Positions 1 through 5,993 of a stretch of DNA of 12,482 nucleotides are shown here, in pieces. Position numbers and translations under genes: made by a program. Source of the stretch: an uncultured Eubacteriales bacterium (lineage in GTDB: Bacteria; Bacillota; Clostridia; Oscillospirales; CAG-382); contig CAKSCN010000064.1 of NCBI GenBank assembly GCA_934444485.1, positions 1-12,482 of the forward strand. The letters run 5' to 3'. The stretch's first letter is position 1; the number at the start of each line of letters is the position of its first letter. Under the pieces are notes generated by a model that was not told the origin of the DNA, ran no database searches, and saw only the letters and a program-made list of their open reading frames with translations.

Positions 1-546
1 GACGAGGATATTGCCTTTGCCCCTTTTTGCATGGAGGTGAAGAATTTCACAGCTGTCGCCGAAATGTTCAAAAACGCCGAGAAAGCGTTCAGACAGAAGA
101 AGCCGTGGTACGAAATGCAGTGTAAAGCGGAGCTTTATTCGATACTCTGCATACTCCGCTCAGAACACGAAACAGGGTATGTTCCCGGAAGCAAAAGGAG
201 CATTATCGCACCTGCCGTCGAGTACATACACAGCGAGTATGCCGGCGGAAACATCGAAATTCCGAAGCTTGCCGAGCTTTGCGGCGTGAGCGGCGTGTAT
301 TTCAGACGCTTGTTTCACGACTGCCTCGGCGTGTCTCCGGTCAAATACATAAACAAGCTGAAAATCGAACGTGCAAAGGAGCTTATCCGTTCCGGTGCCG
401 GAATTTACACCGTCGAACAGGCTGCGGCACTTTCGGGATTCGGTGATCTCTGCTATTTTTATCGGCTCTTTAAAAAGGAGGTCGGCATGACCCCGTCCGA
501 ATATGCCGAAAGCGGAGAAAACAACATAAATAAAAGAAAGGATTGA
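1..546 (+). CDS. AraC-family transcriptional regulator, C-terminal part (5' end outside window)
   Basis: The reading frame is open from base 1, so the visible 181 codons are the C-terminal part of a longer protein; the ATG at 31 is probably internal. The last ~100 residues form a typical AraC/XylS DNA-binding domain with two helix-turn-helix units: the first around IPKLAELCGVSGVYFRRLF and the second around TVEQAAALSGFGDLCYFYRL, ending in the family-typical GMTPSEYA. Such proteins bind promoter DNA and usually respond to a ligand through an N-terminal domain, which is mostly outside this window, so the effector cannot be guessed. The TGA stop directly abuts the ATG of the HD-domain gene, so the two are probably co-transcribed and translationally coupled. 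Confidence 0.9.
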   Translation, partial: DEDIAFAPFCMEVKNFTAVAEMFKNAEKAFRQKKPWYEMQCKAELYSILCILRSEHETGYVPGSKRSIIAPAVEYIHSEYAGGNIEIPKLAELCGVSGVYFRRLFHDCLGVSPVKYINKLKIERAKELIRSGAGIYTVEQAAALSGFGDLCYFYRLFKKEVGMTPSEYAESGENNINKRKD

Positions 547-1122
547 ATGACAATGAAACTCACAAGAGACGAAGCCTTTGAACTTTTGAAGGAGTACAAC
601 AAGGAGCCTTTTCACATAAAACACGCAGTTACGGTTGAGGGTGTTATGAGATACTTCGCAAACGAACTCGGCTACGGCGGCGAGGCTGATTTTTGGGCGA
701 TTGTCGGGCTTCTGCACGACCTTGACTTTGAGATGTACCCCGAGGAACACTGCAGGAAGGAGCAGGAGATAATGCGTGAAAGAGGTCTCGACGAGAGACT
801 TATCCGCGCCGTAGCAAGCCACGGATACGGACTCACCGTCGATATTGCTCCCGAACACGAAATGGAAAAGGTTCTCTACGCCGTCGATGAGCTTACGGGA
901 CTTATCGGTGCGGTTGCTCTCATGCGCCCGTCGAAGAGTGTCTCCGATCTTGAACTCAAGTCCGTGAAGAAGAAGTACAAGACTCTCAACTTTGCCGCCG
1001 GATGTTCACGAGAGGTAATAGAGAAAGGCACCCAAATGCTCGGCTGGGAACTCGACGACCTCATCTCCAAAACCATCCTCGCCATGAGAAGCTGTGAGAA
1101 AGAGTATTCGGCGATTGAATGA
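547..1122 (+). CDS. HD-domain metal-dependent phosphohydrolase-like protein
   Basis: This is a 191-residue soluble protein of the HD superfamily. A metal-binding set is visible: His26 (KHAVTVEG), the His57-Asp58 doublet (GLLHDLDFE), His92 (ASHGYG) and Asp114 (YAVDELTGLIG). The pattern matches the small stand-alone 'predicted HD superfamily hydrolase' group common in Clostridia; the substrate is unknown. GAAAGGA at 536-542 lies 4 nt before ATG 547 and 10 nt before ATG 553, so translation may really start at 553, which would remove two residues. The gene follows the AraC-type regulator with no gap. Its last 20 codons, stop codon and 4 further bases are repeated exactly at 4392-4458, beyond the glycosylation cassette. 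The family typically ends in a sequence like LDDLI.KT..AMRSCE, so the intact tail is native to this gene and the second copy is the derived fragment. Confidence 0.9.
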   Translation: MTMKLTRDEAFELLKEYNKEPFHIKHAVTVEGVMRYFANELGYGGEADFWAIVGLLHDLDFEMYPEEHCRKEQEIMRERGLDERLIRAVASHGYGLTVDIAPEHEMEKVLYAVDELTGLIGAVALMRPSKSVSDLELKSVKKKYKTLNFAAGCSREVIEKGTQMLGWELDDLISKTILAMRSCEKEYSAIE

Positions 1123-1126
1123 GACG
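1060..1126 (+). repeat. 67-bp direct repeat, copy 1 (3' end of the HD-domain gene)
   Basis: Bases 1060-1126 are identical, base for base, to 4392-4458 (offset 3332). The match starts in frame at codon 172 of the HD gene, includes the TGA stop and ends 4 nt later; the flanking bases on both sides differ between the copies. Identity over 67 bp in a coding end indicates a recent duplication rather than chance. Together with copy 2 it frames the three-gene glycosylation cassette, as att-type or target duplications do. Confidence 0.95.
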
Positions 1127-1153
1127 GGTGAATATTTAAAGTAGTGCATAAAC

Positions 1154-1195
1154 GCTCTGTATAACCTGATATGGTGTACGGAGCTTTTTGTTTTT
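1154..1195 (+). terminator. Rho-independent terminator after the HD-domain gene
   Basis: GCTCTGTA (1154-1161) pairs with TACGGAGC (1177-1184) with one G-U pair. The stem is capped by ACC (1164-1166) pairing with GGT (1173-1175) around a small bulge, and is followed by TTTTTGTTTTT (1185-1195). It lies inside the candidate insert, about 30 nt after the HD stop codon, and would end the AraC-HD transcript before the cassette promoter. Confidence 0.7.
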
Positions 1196-1283
1196 GACTA
1201 TACTTATGGTAAGAATCGTCAAGTGACATCGACTGATTTTTACAATTTTATTTAAAATAAGACATCAAATATACACTCAACGA

Positions 1284-1292
1284 TGATATAAT
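1284..1292 (+). promoter_or_regulatory. Extended -10 promoter for the glycosylation cassette
   Basis: TGATATAAT is a perfect TGn-TATAAT extended -10 element. No good -35 hexamer lies 16-18 bp upstream, which is tolerable for extended -10 promoters. Transcription would start near 1299, leaving a leader of about 130 nt before the first cassette gene. Of the 304 bases between the HD gene and this gene, only the terminator and this promoter stand out; the rest is AT-rich and unremarkable. Confidence 0.5.
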
Positions 1293-1430
1293 GATTACAA
1301 TATTTTTGGGATGAATGCCATATAGAATAAAACTTTATTTTATTACAAATCAAAAAGGTTTTTATACTGTACTGTGAAGCATTCATATCTCGCAGTATTT
1401 GATTATTCGACTGAGAGAAGGAAATTTGCC

Positions 1431-3194
1431 TTGAATAACGAAATGAACTTGCCAATGAATAACGGCAGAGTAAAACACAATGGTACTGCGGAAAAACGGA
1501 AAAAACTCGAATTATCGTTTATTTCAGCGAGCTTAGTGACTTGCCTTTGTATTGTGGCTATAGTTCTGACGGGTGCGGCAACAACGCTGTATGGCGATGA
1601 TTTTGATTATGCTCTGTATTTCAGAAACGGATTATCAGAATTTTTGAAAATGACGGCTGAGCACTATATGTATACAAACGGGCGTGCGGTTGTTCATTTT
1701 ATACTCGAGTCTGTACTTGTATTTCGGGACAAACTGTTTTTCATTGTTATTCCGCTGTTGGTGTTTTTGGTATATTTCTTTGCAAGCCGTGCATTAAGCG
1801 TTAAGAGTCGTATTTTGTTTCTTGCTTTTTCACTGTCGGCGACACTCGTTCTGCCATATACCGTGTTGCGTGAGGGCGTCTTCTGGATGGCAGGGGCAAT
1901 AAATTATATCTATCCGACAATGCTGGTTTTTGCGGCGTTTTATTTGTTTAAAAGGTCGGCGAATGAAGAACGAATAGGCGTATTGACTTTGTTGGTACTT
2001 TTTCTTGCCGGTGCTTCAACAGAACAGGGCGGTGCGGCGGTAATTGCGGCGACTGTTTTGTACACTGCGGTGCGGTTCAAAAACATGAAAAGTGTTAAAA
2101 TAAGCTTCGTAATGATCCTGATTATGCTGATCGGTTACGCAACAGTTGTGCTTTCTCCGGCAACATTCGGAAGAGCGGTTTCTGAGATTTCCGAACAACT
2201 TACGTTTGCTGAACGTCTGAGACTTCTTTATAATGTTTCCGTAGGAAAAAACTCAGCTTTCGTTGTGTTTGAGGGTGCAATTTTATTGCTTGCTGCAGAT
2301 GAGTTCAGACGGCACAAGTTGTTTTCCGTTTTGCTTGCCGTTGCAGCGGTTGTGTCAATCGTTCTTATTGCATCGGAAGTTTATTTTGCCGCAGGAATAA
2401 TACTCACTCTGGCGTTTGTATCGGAGGGGTTGGTCGGTTTGTTTTCGGGTAACGCCGAACGCTCCGCATTATTGCTTTCCGGACTCATGTCTGTCGGAAT
2501 GCTTGTCTTTTCGGTTAGCTTCGGATATCGTAATATTCTGCCGTGTCTCATGACGTTAATAGCGGTAAGTTCTGACATTCTTTGTGAGCTCGTACCCAAA
2601 GGAAGAAAATCTGTAATTACGCTGGTTGCCGTATTTGCCGTTGGAGTTGTATCTTTTGCTCCAGTGTTTTTCGGATATGCCGAAAATCGGAAAATAATAA
2701 ATGAGAACCTTTCCGCTCTCGGCGACGGTACTTCCGATTTTTATTATAACATTGACCTTGATCCGAGGTATTCGTACAATCAATTTGTCAGCGGTGGTTA
2801 TAGGTCGGCGTATCGAAGAGTTTACAATATCTGCGATGAAGTTAAGATTTACATAAAGGGAAGCAGATTCCGGGATTTATACCAAAATGGCGTTCATTGC
2901 GAAAATCCGGTTTATATAACCGACGGAGAGGAGTACTACCCTCTGAGAAATGTAATAGAAGCAGAGGGAGGCGTTGTAGCTTATAACAAAGAAACGAGAA
3001 TGACCGAAATCAGCGTAAACGGAAAAAAAGTTGTTTTTGATAATATAAAAAATATTTTCAACAATAATGGCGTTGAAATAGATGCGACGGAATACAGACT
3101 GGTTGACCGGGAATATGGCAAAATGTTTGTAGAGACAGTGTATTTTAAGGCGGAGCTTTTTAAAACGGTTTTTGACATAGATGCAGGAAAATGA
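1431..3194 (+). CDS. Multi-pass membrane protein, putative GT-C-type glycosyltransferase (DUF6056-like)
   Basis: This predicted 587-residue integral membrane protein has about ten or more hydrophobic segments over its first ~425 residues, followed by a soluble ~160-residue C-terminal domain. Just after the first membrane segment lies an acidic motif, LYGDDFDYAL (Asp56-Asp57), then YTNGRAVVHF. An acidic pair in the first outer loop is the usual place of catalytic residues in GT-C lipid-sugar-dependent glycosyltransferases, and the layout resembles DUF6056 proteins. I infer that it transfers a lipid-linked sugar to a surface acceptor, like GtrC of phages or YfhO in Bacillus; no acceptor can be named. 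The frame is open back to GTG 1374, but GAGAAGGA (1415-1422) sits 8 nt before TTG 1431, while GTG 1374 has no binding site; ATG 1443 is another option. The stop is 18 nt before the GT2 gene's ATG. Composition is AT-rich relative to the core genes. Confidence 0.85.
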   Translation: MNNEMNLPMNNGRVKHNGTAEKRKKLELSFISASLVTCLCIVAIVLTGAATTLYGDDFDYALYFRNGLSEFLKMTAEHYMYTNGRAVVHFILESVLVFRDKLFFIVIPLLVFLVYFFASRALSVKSRILFLAFSLSATLVLPYTVLREGVFWMAGAINYIYPTMLVFAAFYLFKRSANEERIGVLTLLVLFLAGASTEQGGAAVIAATVLYTAVRFKNMKSVKISFVMILIMLIGYATVVLSPATFGRAVSEISEQLTFAERLRLLYNVSVGKNSAFVVFEGAILLLAADEFRRHKLFSVLLAVAAVVSIVLIASEVYFAAGIILTLAFVSEGLVGLFSGNAERSALLLSGLMSVGMLVFSVSFGYRNILPCLMTLIAVSSDILCELVPKGRKSVITLVAVFAVGVVSFAPVFFGYAENRKIINENLSALGDGTSDFYYNIDLDPRYSYNQFVSGGYRSAYRRVYNICDEVKIYIKGSRFRDLYQNGVHCENPVYITDGEEYYPLRNVIEAEGGVVAYNKETRMTEISVNGKKVVFDNIKNIFNNNGVEIDATEYRLVDREYGKMFVETVYFKAELFKTVFDIDAGK

Positions 3195-3212
3195 CAAGTG
3201 AAAGGACGGTTT

Positions 3213-3950
3213 ATGGTAACATTGATAATACCGTTTTACAATTGTGAAAAAACGGTTGAGAATACTGTGATTGAGGTAAAGAAGTACATAGAACTAAATA
3301 GAAGCATGGAGTTTATTGCGGTTGATGACGGTAGCACCGATGGAACATTAAACACTTTGAAGTCTCTTGAAGACGGTTTTATGCGTGTTGTCGGATATGA
3401 GAAAAACAAAGGAAAGGGAGGAGCAATCCAAGCCGGTGTTGCGGCGGCAAAGGGCGACAAAATTGCTTTTACCGATGCGGATCTTGCTTACGGACTTGAA
3501 CCTCTCGAAAGATTTGTTGCTGCGCTTGATATAGTTGATATTGCCGTTGGGACACGGCGTGAAGACCATGGCATTGCCAAGCGTTACGGCTTTTTGCGCA
3601 CTGTGGCAAGCAATGCTTTTTCGGCGTTGTGTGAGTCTATGCTTCATCTCGGGCTGAGTGATACACAGTGCGGATTTAAAGCGTACCGTGCCGAAGTGGC
3701 AAAAGAGCTTTTTGCACAGCTATCCGTAATGGATTTTGGGTTTGATTTTGAGATTCTTGCCATGGCGAGAAATAAGAAATACAGCATCGTGAGTGTTCCT
3801 GTAACGCTATTGAACAACGCTGCAAGTTCAAATGTGAGAGTTTTCAAAGACGGGTTTAAGCTTCTTTGCGAAATTTGTACGATAAGGAAAAAATCAAACA
3901 GTCAAACTGAAAGTAAACCGTCTGAAAAGAGGCTGAGCTTGGGAGGTTAA
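3213..3950 (+). CDS. GT2-family polyprenyl-phosphate glycosyltransferase
   Basis: A 245-residue GT-A-fold family 2 glycosyltransferase. Motifs in order: the N-terminal strand VTLIIPFYN; DDGSTDGT (Asp38-Asp39), which binds the nucleotide-sugar; NKGKGGAIQAG, typical of polyprenyl/dolichyl-phosphate transferases; and the metal-binding TDADL (Asp88, Asp90). TQCGFKAYR and FDFEILAMA also match the Alg5/DPM1/GtrB group. It should charge undecaprenyl phosphate with a sugar at the cytoplasmic face, for flipping by the GtrA-like neighbour. Unlike GtrB or CsbB (about 310-330 residues) it has no C-terminal membrane pair; it ends in a charged tail. The donor sugar cannot be read from the sequence. The frame also opens at GTG 3198 with AGGA at 3185-3188, but ATG 3213 has AAAGGA (3201-3206) 6 nt upstream and matches the family's usual N-terminus. 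Confidence 0.92.
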   Translation: MVTLIIPFYNCEKTVENTVIEVKKYIELNRSMEFIAVDDGSTDGTLNTLKSLEDGFMRVVGYEKNKGKGGAIQAGVAAAKGDKIAFTDADLAYGLEPLERFVAALDIVDIAVGTRREDHGIAKRYGFLRTVASNAFSALCESMLHLGLSDTQCGFKAYRAEVAKELFAQLSVMDFGFDFEILAMARNKKYSIVSVPVTLLNNAASSNVRVFKDGFKLLCEICTIRKKSNSQTESKPSEKRLSLGG

Positions 3951-3958
3951 AACGGACT

Positions 3959-4375
3959 GTGAGAAAACTGTTTTCAAAAGCTAATTTTAAGATGTTTATC
4001 GGGTTTGGATGTGTTGGCGTGATAAACACGCTGATTGATACGGCGGTTTTCTTCCTCTTGTGTGATTTTATCGGAGTTTGGGAGATCGTATCGAATATAG
4101 TTGCGTACCTTGTTTCTGCGACAAACAGCTATTTTTTAAATTCGAGGTTTGTTTATCATACACCGTCATATTCATTAAAGCAATATATACAATTTCTGTT
4201 CGGAAATGTGTTTGTTCTCATTGTTTCAAGCATATCGTTGGTGATTTTTGCACGTTTCTTTGCTGTCAAAACCATTGCAAAGCTTATTACTGTCCCTATT
4301 ACCGTTATACTGAACTTTATAATTCAGAGATTTGTGGTTTTCAAAACGAGTGCAGACAAACTTGAGAACCGCTGA
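3959..4375 (+). CDS. GtrA-family membrane protein (putative lipid-linked sugar flippase)
   Basis: A small, very hydrophobic 138-residue protein with four membrane segments, roughly residues 12-35, 43-63, 78-100 and 107-127. Family landmarks are the first segment with GFGCVGVINTLIDTAVFF, the NSYFLNSRFVY stretch, and the C-terminal NFIIQRFVVF. Length and layout match GtrA/GtcA, proposed to flip polyprenyl-phosphate-linked sugars across the membrane. It starts at GTG 3959 with GGGAGG at 3941-3946, 12 nt upstream; the end of the GT2 gene lies 8 nt before it. Together with the GT2 and the large membrane protein it completes a three-component glycosylation system. There is no terminator directly after it; transcription should run through the repeated HD-gene fragment to the terminator at 4467. 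Confidence 0.92.
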   Translation: MRKLFSKANFKMFIGFGCVGVINTLIDTAVFFLLCDFIGVWEIVSNIVAYLVSATNSYFLNSRFVYHTPSYSLKQYIQFLFGNVFVLIVSSISLVIFARFFAVKTIAKLITVPITVILNFIIQRFVVFKTSADKLENR

Positions 4376-4391
4376 TTTCAAGGTGGATTTT

Positions 4392-4454
4392 CTCATCTCC
4401 AAAACCATCCTCGCCATGAGAAGCTGTGAGAAAGAGTATTCGGCGATTGAATGA
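4392..4454 (+). pseudogene. Duplicated 3' fragment of the HD-domain gene
   Basis: In frame, this stretch encodes the last 20 residues and stop of the HD-domain protein (LISKTILAMRSCEKEYSAIE). There is no start codon, ribosome binding site or upstream HD sequence, so it is a remnant created by the duplication and not an expressed gene. Confidence 0.8.
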
Positions 4455-4458
4455 GACG
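4392..4458 (+). repeat. 67-bp direct repeat, copy 2
   Basis: Exact copy of 1060-1126, lying 16 nt after the GtrA-family stop codon. The base before (T) and the base after (A) differ from those at copy 1 (C and G), so the match is exactly 67 bp. It marks the right edge of the cassette; the sequence downstream, a terminator and then the rimM promoter, looks like the ancestral context. Confidence 0.95.
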
Positions 4459-4466
4459 ACCTTACG

Positions 4467-4493
4467 CTCCGCTCGTTTTGGGCGGAGTTTTTT
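4467..4493 (+). terminator. Rho-independent terminator upstream of rimM
   Basis: CTCCGC (4467-4472) pairs with GCGGAG (4482-4487), with two further inner pairs (T-G and C-G) around a 5-nt loop, followed by six T residues (4488-4493). It now ends the cassette transcript. It begins 12 nt after the TGA in repeat copy 2, so before the insertion it was probably the HD gene's own terminator. Confidence 0.85.
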
Positions 4494-4545
4494 GTTTGCC
4501 GCAACGATGCGGAAATAACCGAACGCAAGTAAATCACCTCACGGG

Positions 4546-4574
4546 TTGAAATATTCACAAATAAATGGTAAACT
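4546..4574 (+). promoter_or_regulatory. Sigma-A-type promoter for the rimM-trmD operon
   Basis: TTGAAA (4546-4551), a 17-bp spacer and TAAACT (4569-4574) with an extended TGn just upstream (4566-4568). Transcription would start near 4581, about 30 nt before rimM. The promoter lies outside the repeated block, so the cassette did not replace it. Confidence 0.75.
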
Positions 4575-4609
4575 GTGTAGGAAACATATATAAGGGGTAA
4601 TATTGTCTT

Positions 4610-5140
4610 ATGACGGAAAAATATCTTGAAATAGGCAGAGTGATCAACAAGAGAGGCTTAAAGGGTGAACTCAAGGTTGAACACTACTGCGACAGCCCCG
4701 AGGACGTTATGTCTCTCGAAAAGGTGTACTTTGACCCGAACGGCAAGGACTGTCGGCGTGTTGCCTCGGTAAAGGAGTATAAAGACTGCCTGTATTTTAT
4801 GCTTGAGGGAATTGACAGTGCTGAGGCGGCAGACGCAGTGAGGGGAAAGTACCTCTATGCAGACCGTGACGACCTCAATATCGACGAGGATAGCGTGTTT
4901 ATCTCCGATATAATCGGCCTCCCGGTTATAGATGCGGCAAGCGGCGAAACCTACGGAATTCTTGTGTCGGTCGATAACTACGGTGCGTCCGATGTGTACA
5001 CCGTGAAAAGACCCTCCGGTAAAGAAGTCCTCATGCCGACAGGCGGAGATTTTATAGAGGATATCGACCTTGAAAAGGGTATATACGTAAACGTTATCCC
5101 CGGTATTTTCGATGACGATGCCGAAGAAATACACGACTGA
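4610..5140 (+). CDS. rimM: Ribosome maturation factor RimM
   Basis: A 176-residue protein of usual family length. The N-terminal RimM beta-barrel (about residues 5-85) opens with the signature LEIGRVINKRGLKGELKVE; a PRC-barrel domain follows (about 97-168) with ISDIIGLPVID and VLMPTGGDFIEDID. RimM binds ribosomal protein S19 and assists maturation of the 30S head. AAGGGG at 4592-4597 precedes the ATG by 12 nt, a spacing also seen for trmD. It is the first gene of the apparent operon and lies 22 nt before trmD, the usual pairing. The ribosomal protein genes rpsP and rplS, which commonly flank this pair, are not here. Confidence 0.97.
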   Translation: MTEKYLEIGRVINKRGLKGELKVEHYCDSPEDVMSLEKVYFDPNGKDCRRVASVKEYKDCLYFMLEGIDSAEAADAVRGKYLYADRDDLNIDEDSVFISDIIGLPVIDAASGETYGILVSVDNYGASDVYTVKRPSGKEVLMPTGGDFIEDIDLEKGIYVNVIPGIFDDDAEEIHD

Positions 5141-5162
5141 AACCGAGGAACTGATTTAGAAT

Positions 5163-5993
5163 ATGAGATTTGATATAATGACCGTGTTCCCGGAGATGAT
5201 AAAAAGCGCAGTCGGCGACAGCATTCTCGGAAACGCGGCGGAAAAAGGAATAATAGACGTAAAACTCCATGATATCCGTGACTATACCAAGGATAAGCAC
5301 CGCAAAACCGACGACTATCCTTTCGGCGGAGGAAGAGGAATGGTGATGACCGTTCAGCCTGTTCTCGATTGCCATAAAGCGGTGTGTGAGGGCGAGAAGG
5401 TGCATACAGTGTATATGTCTCCGCAGGGGAGCGTGCTTACCCAGAAAAAAGCCGAGGAACTTTCAAAGCTCCCGAGACTCTGCATTCTCTGCGGACACTA
5501 CGAGGGCGTTGACGAAAGAATAATCGAGAGTATCGTCGATGAGGAAATATCGGTGGGCGACTACGTGCTGACGGGCGGTGAGCTTCCGGCGGCGATTCTT
5601 GTGGACTGCATATCGAGGCTTATCCCGGGCGTCCTTCCGGACAGCGAGTGCTACGAAATAGAGAGTATCTCGTCGGGGCTTCTCGAATATCCGCAGTACA
5701 CGAGACCCGCAAGCTTTGACGGTATGGACGTGCCGGAGGTGCTTCTGTCGGGACACCATGAAAATATAGAGAAGTGGCGGCGGAAAAAGGCGCTCGAAAA
5801 AACCTTCGCCGTGAGACCGGAAATGATAGAGACCCTGCGTGCGGACGGAAAGCTTTCGTTTGACGACGAAAACGTGATTCGTGTGTGCCGGGGCGAGGAA
5901 CCGATTGAAAAGCCGTCGAAAAGACGCAGAAAAAAGAAAGCGGCGGACAGTAACGCCGAGGAAAAGGAGGGTAAGCCGGAGAATGAATCGTGA
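5163..5993 (+). CDS. trmD: tRNA (guanine-37-N1)-methyltransferase TrmD
   Basis: TrmD methylates G37 next to the anticodon using S-adenosylmethionine, preventing frameshifting. It is a SPOUT enzyme; the trefoil-knot motifs are clear: FGGGRGMVM (54-62), YMSPQG (84-89), LCGHYEGVDERI (109-120), and VGDYVLTGGELPA (131-143), followed by GLLEYPQYTRPASF. By hand alignment Glu167 stands where the E. coli enzyme has the catalytic Asp169. This conservative change should be checked, but I believe acidic variants occur in Clostridia. At 276 residues it is longer than the usual 230-250 because of a charged tail (from about 249) rich in Lys/Arg and then Glu. GAGGAA at 5145-5150 precedes the ATG by 12 nt. 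The last 11 bases overlap the next gene's start. Confidence 0.97.
   Translation: MRFDIMTVFPEMIKSAVGDSILGNAAEKGIIDVKLHDIRDYTKDKHRKTDDYPFGGGRGMVMTVQPVLDCHKAVCEGEKVHTVYMSPQGSVLTQKKAEELSKLPRLCILCGHYEGVDERIIESIVDEEISVGDYVLTGGELPAAILVDCISRLIPGVLPDSECYEIESISSGLLEYPQYTRPASFDGMDVPEVLLSGHHENIEKWRRKKALEKTFAVRPEMIETLRADGKLSFDDENVIRVCRGEEPIEKPSKRRRKKKAADSNAEEKEGKPENES

Larger units (their letters stand above)
1127..4458 (+). mobile_element. Candidate inserted glycosylation cassette bounded by 67-bp direct repeats
   Basis: The block between the two perfect 67-bp repeats (unique part 1127-4391, plus copy 2) holds its own terminator, promoter and three glycosylation genes. Deleting 1127-4458 would leave the HD gene intact, followed directly by the terminator at 4467-4493 and then rimM. 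By eye the block is AT-richer and uses TTG/TTA for leucine, where the flanking genes prefer CTT/CTC; this suggests foreign origin. No integrase, transposase or terminal inverted repeat is visible, so the mobilising mechanism is unknown. Use of the 3' end of a gene as the duplicated site resembles site-specific integration of islands and of phage-borne gtr clusters. Homologous recombination, or an element that has lost its recombinase, is equally possible. The element call is an inference from the repeats and gene content. Confidence 0.55.

Noticed and set aside
160..858. Long minus-strand open frame (232 codons) over the AraC and HD genes
   Set aside because: It overlaps two genes with clear family motifs, has no matching family features and reflects the codon bias of the opposite strand. 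The same holds for the other long minus-strand frames under trmD, the ligase and uvrC.
1194..1199. TTGACT as a -35 element for the cassette
   Set aside because: No -10-like hexamer lies at the correct spacing, and the hexamer overlaps the T-tract of the terminator.
876..1229. Minus-strand open frame that shares a 20-plus residue stretch with another minus-strand frame at 4226-4558
   Set aside because: The shared stretch is simply the reverse strand of the 67-bp DNA repeat. Neither frame has a ribosome binding site, and both lie over genuine + strand genes.
1127..4391. Insertion sequence or transposon ends at the cassette borders
   Set aside because: There are no terminal inverted repeats, no short target duplication and no transposase. 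Only the 67-bp direct repeat is present, plus a weak GGTG(A/G)AT similarity between the two inner ends.
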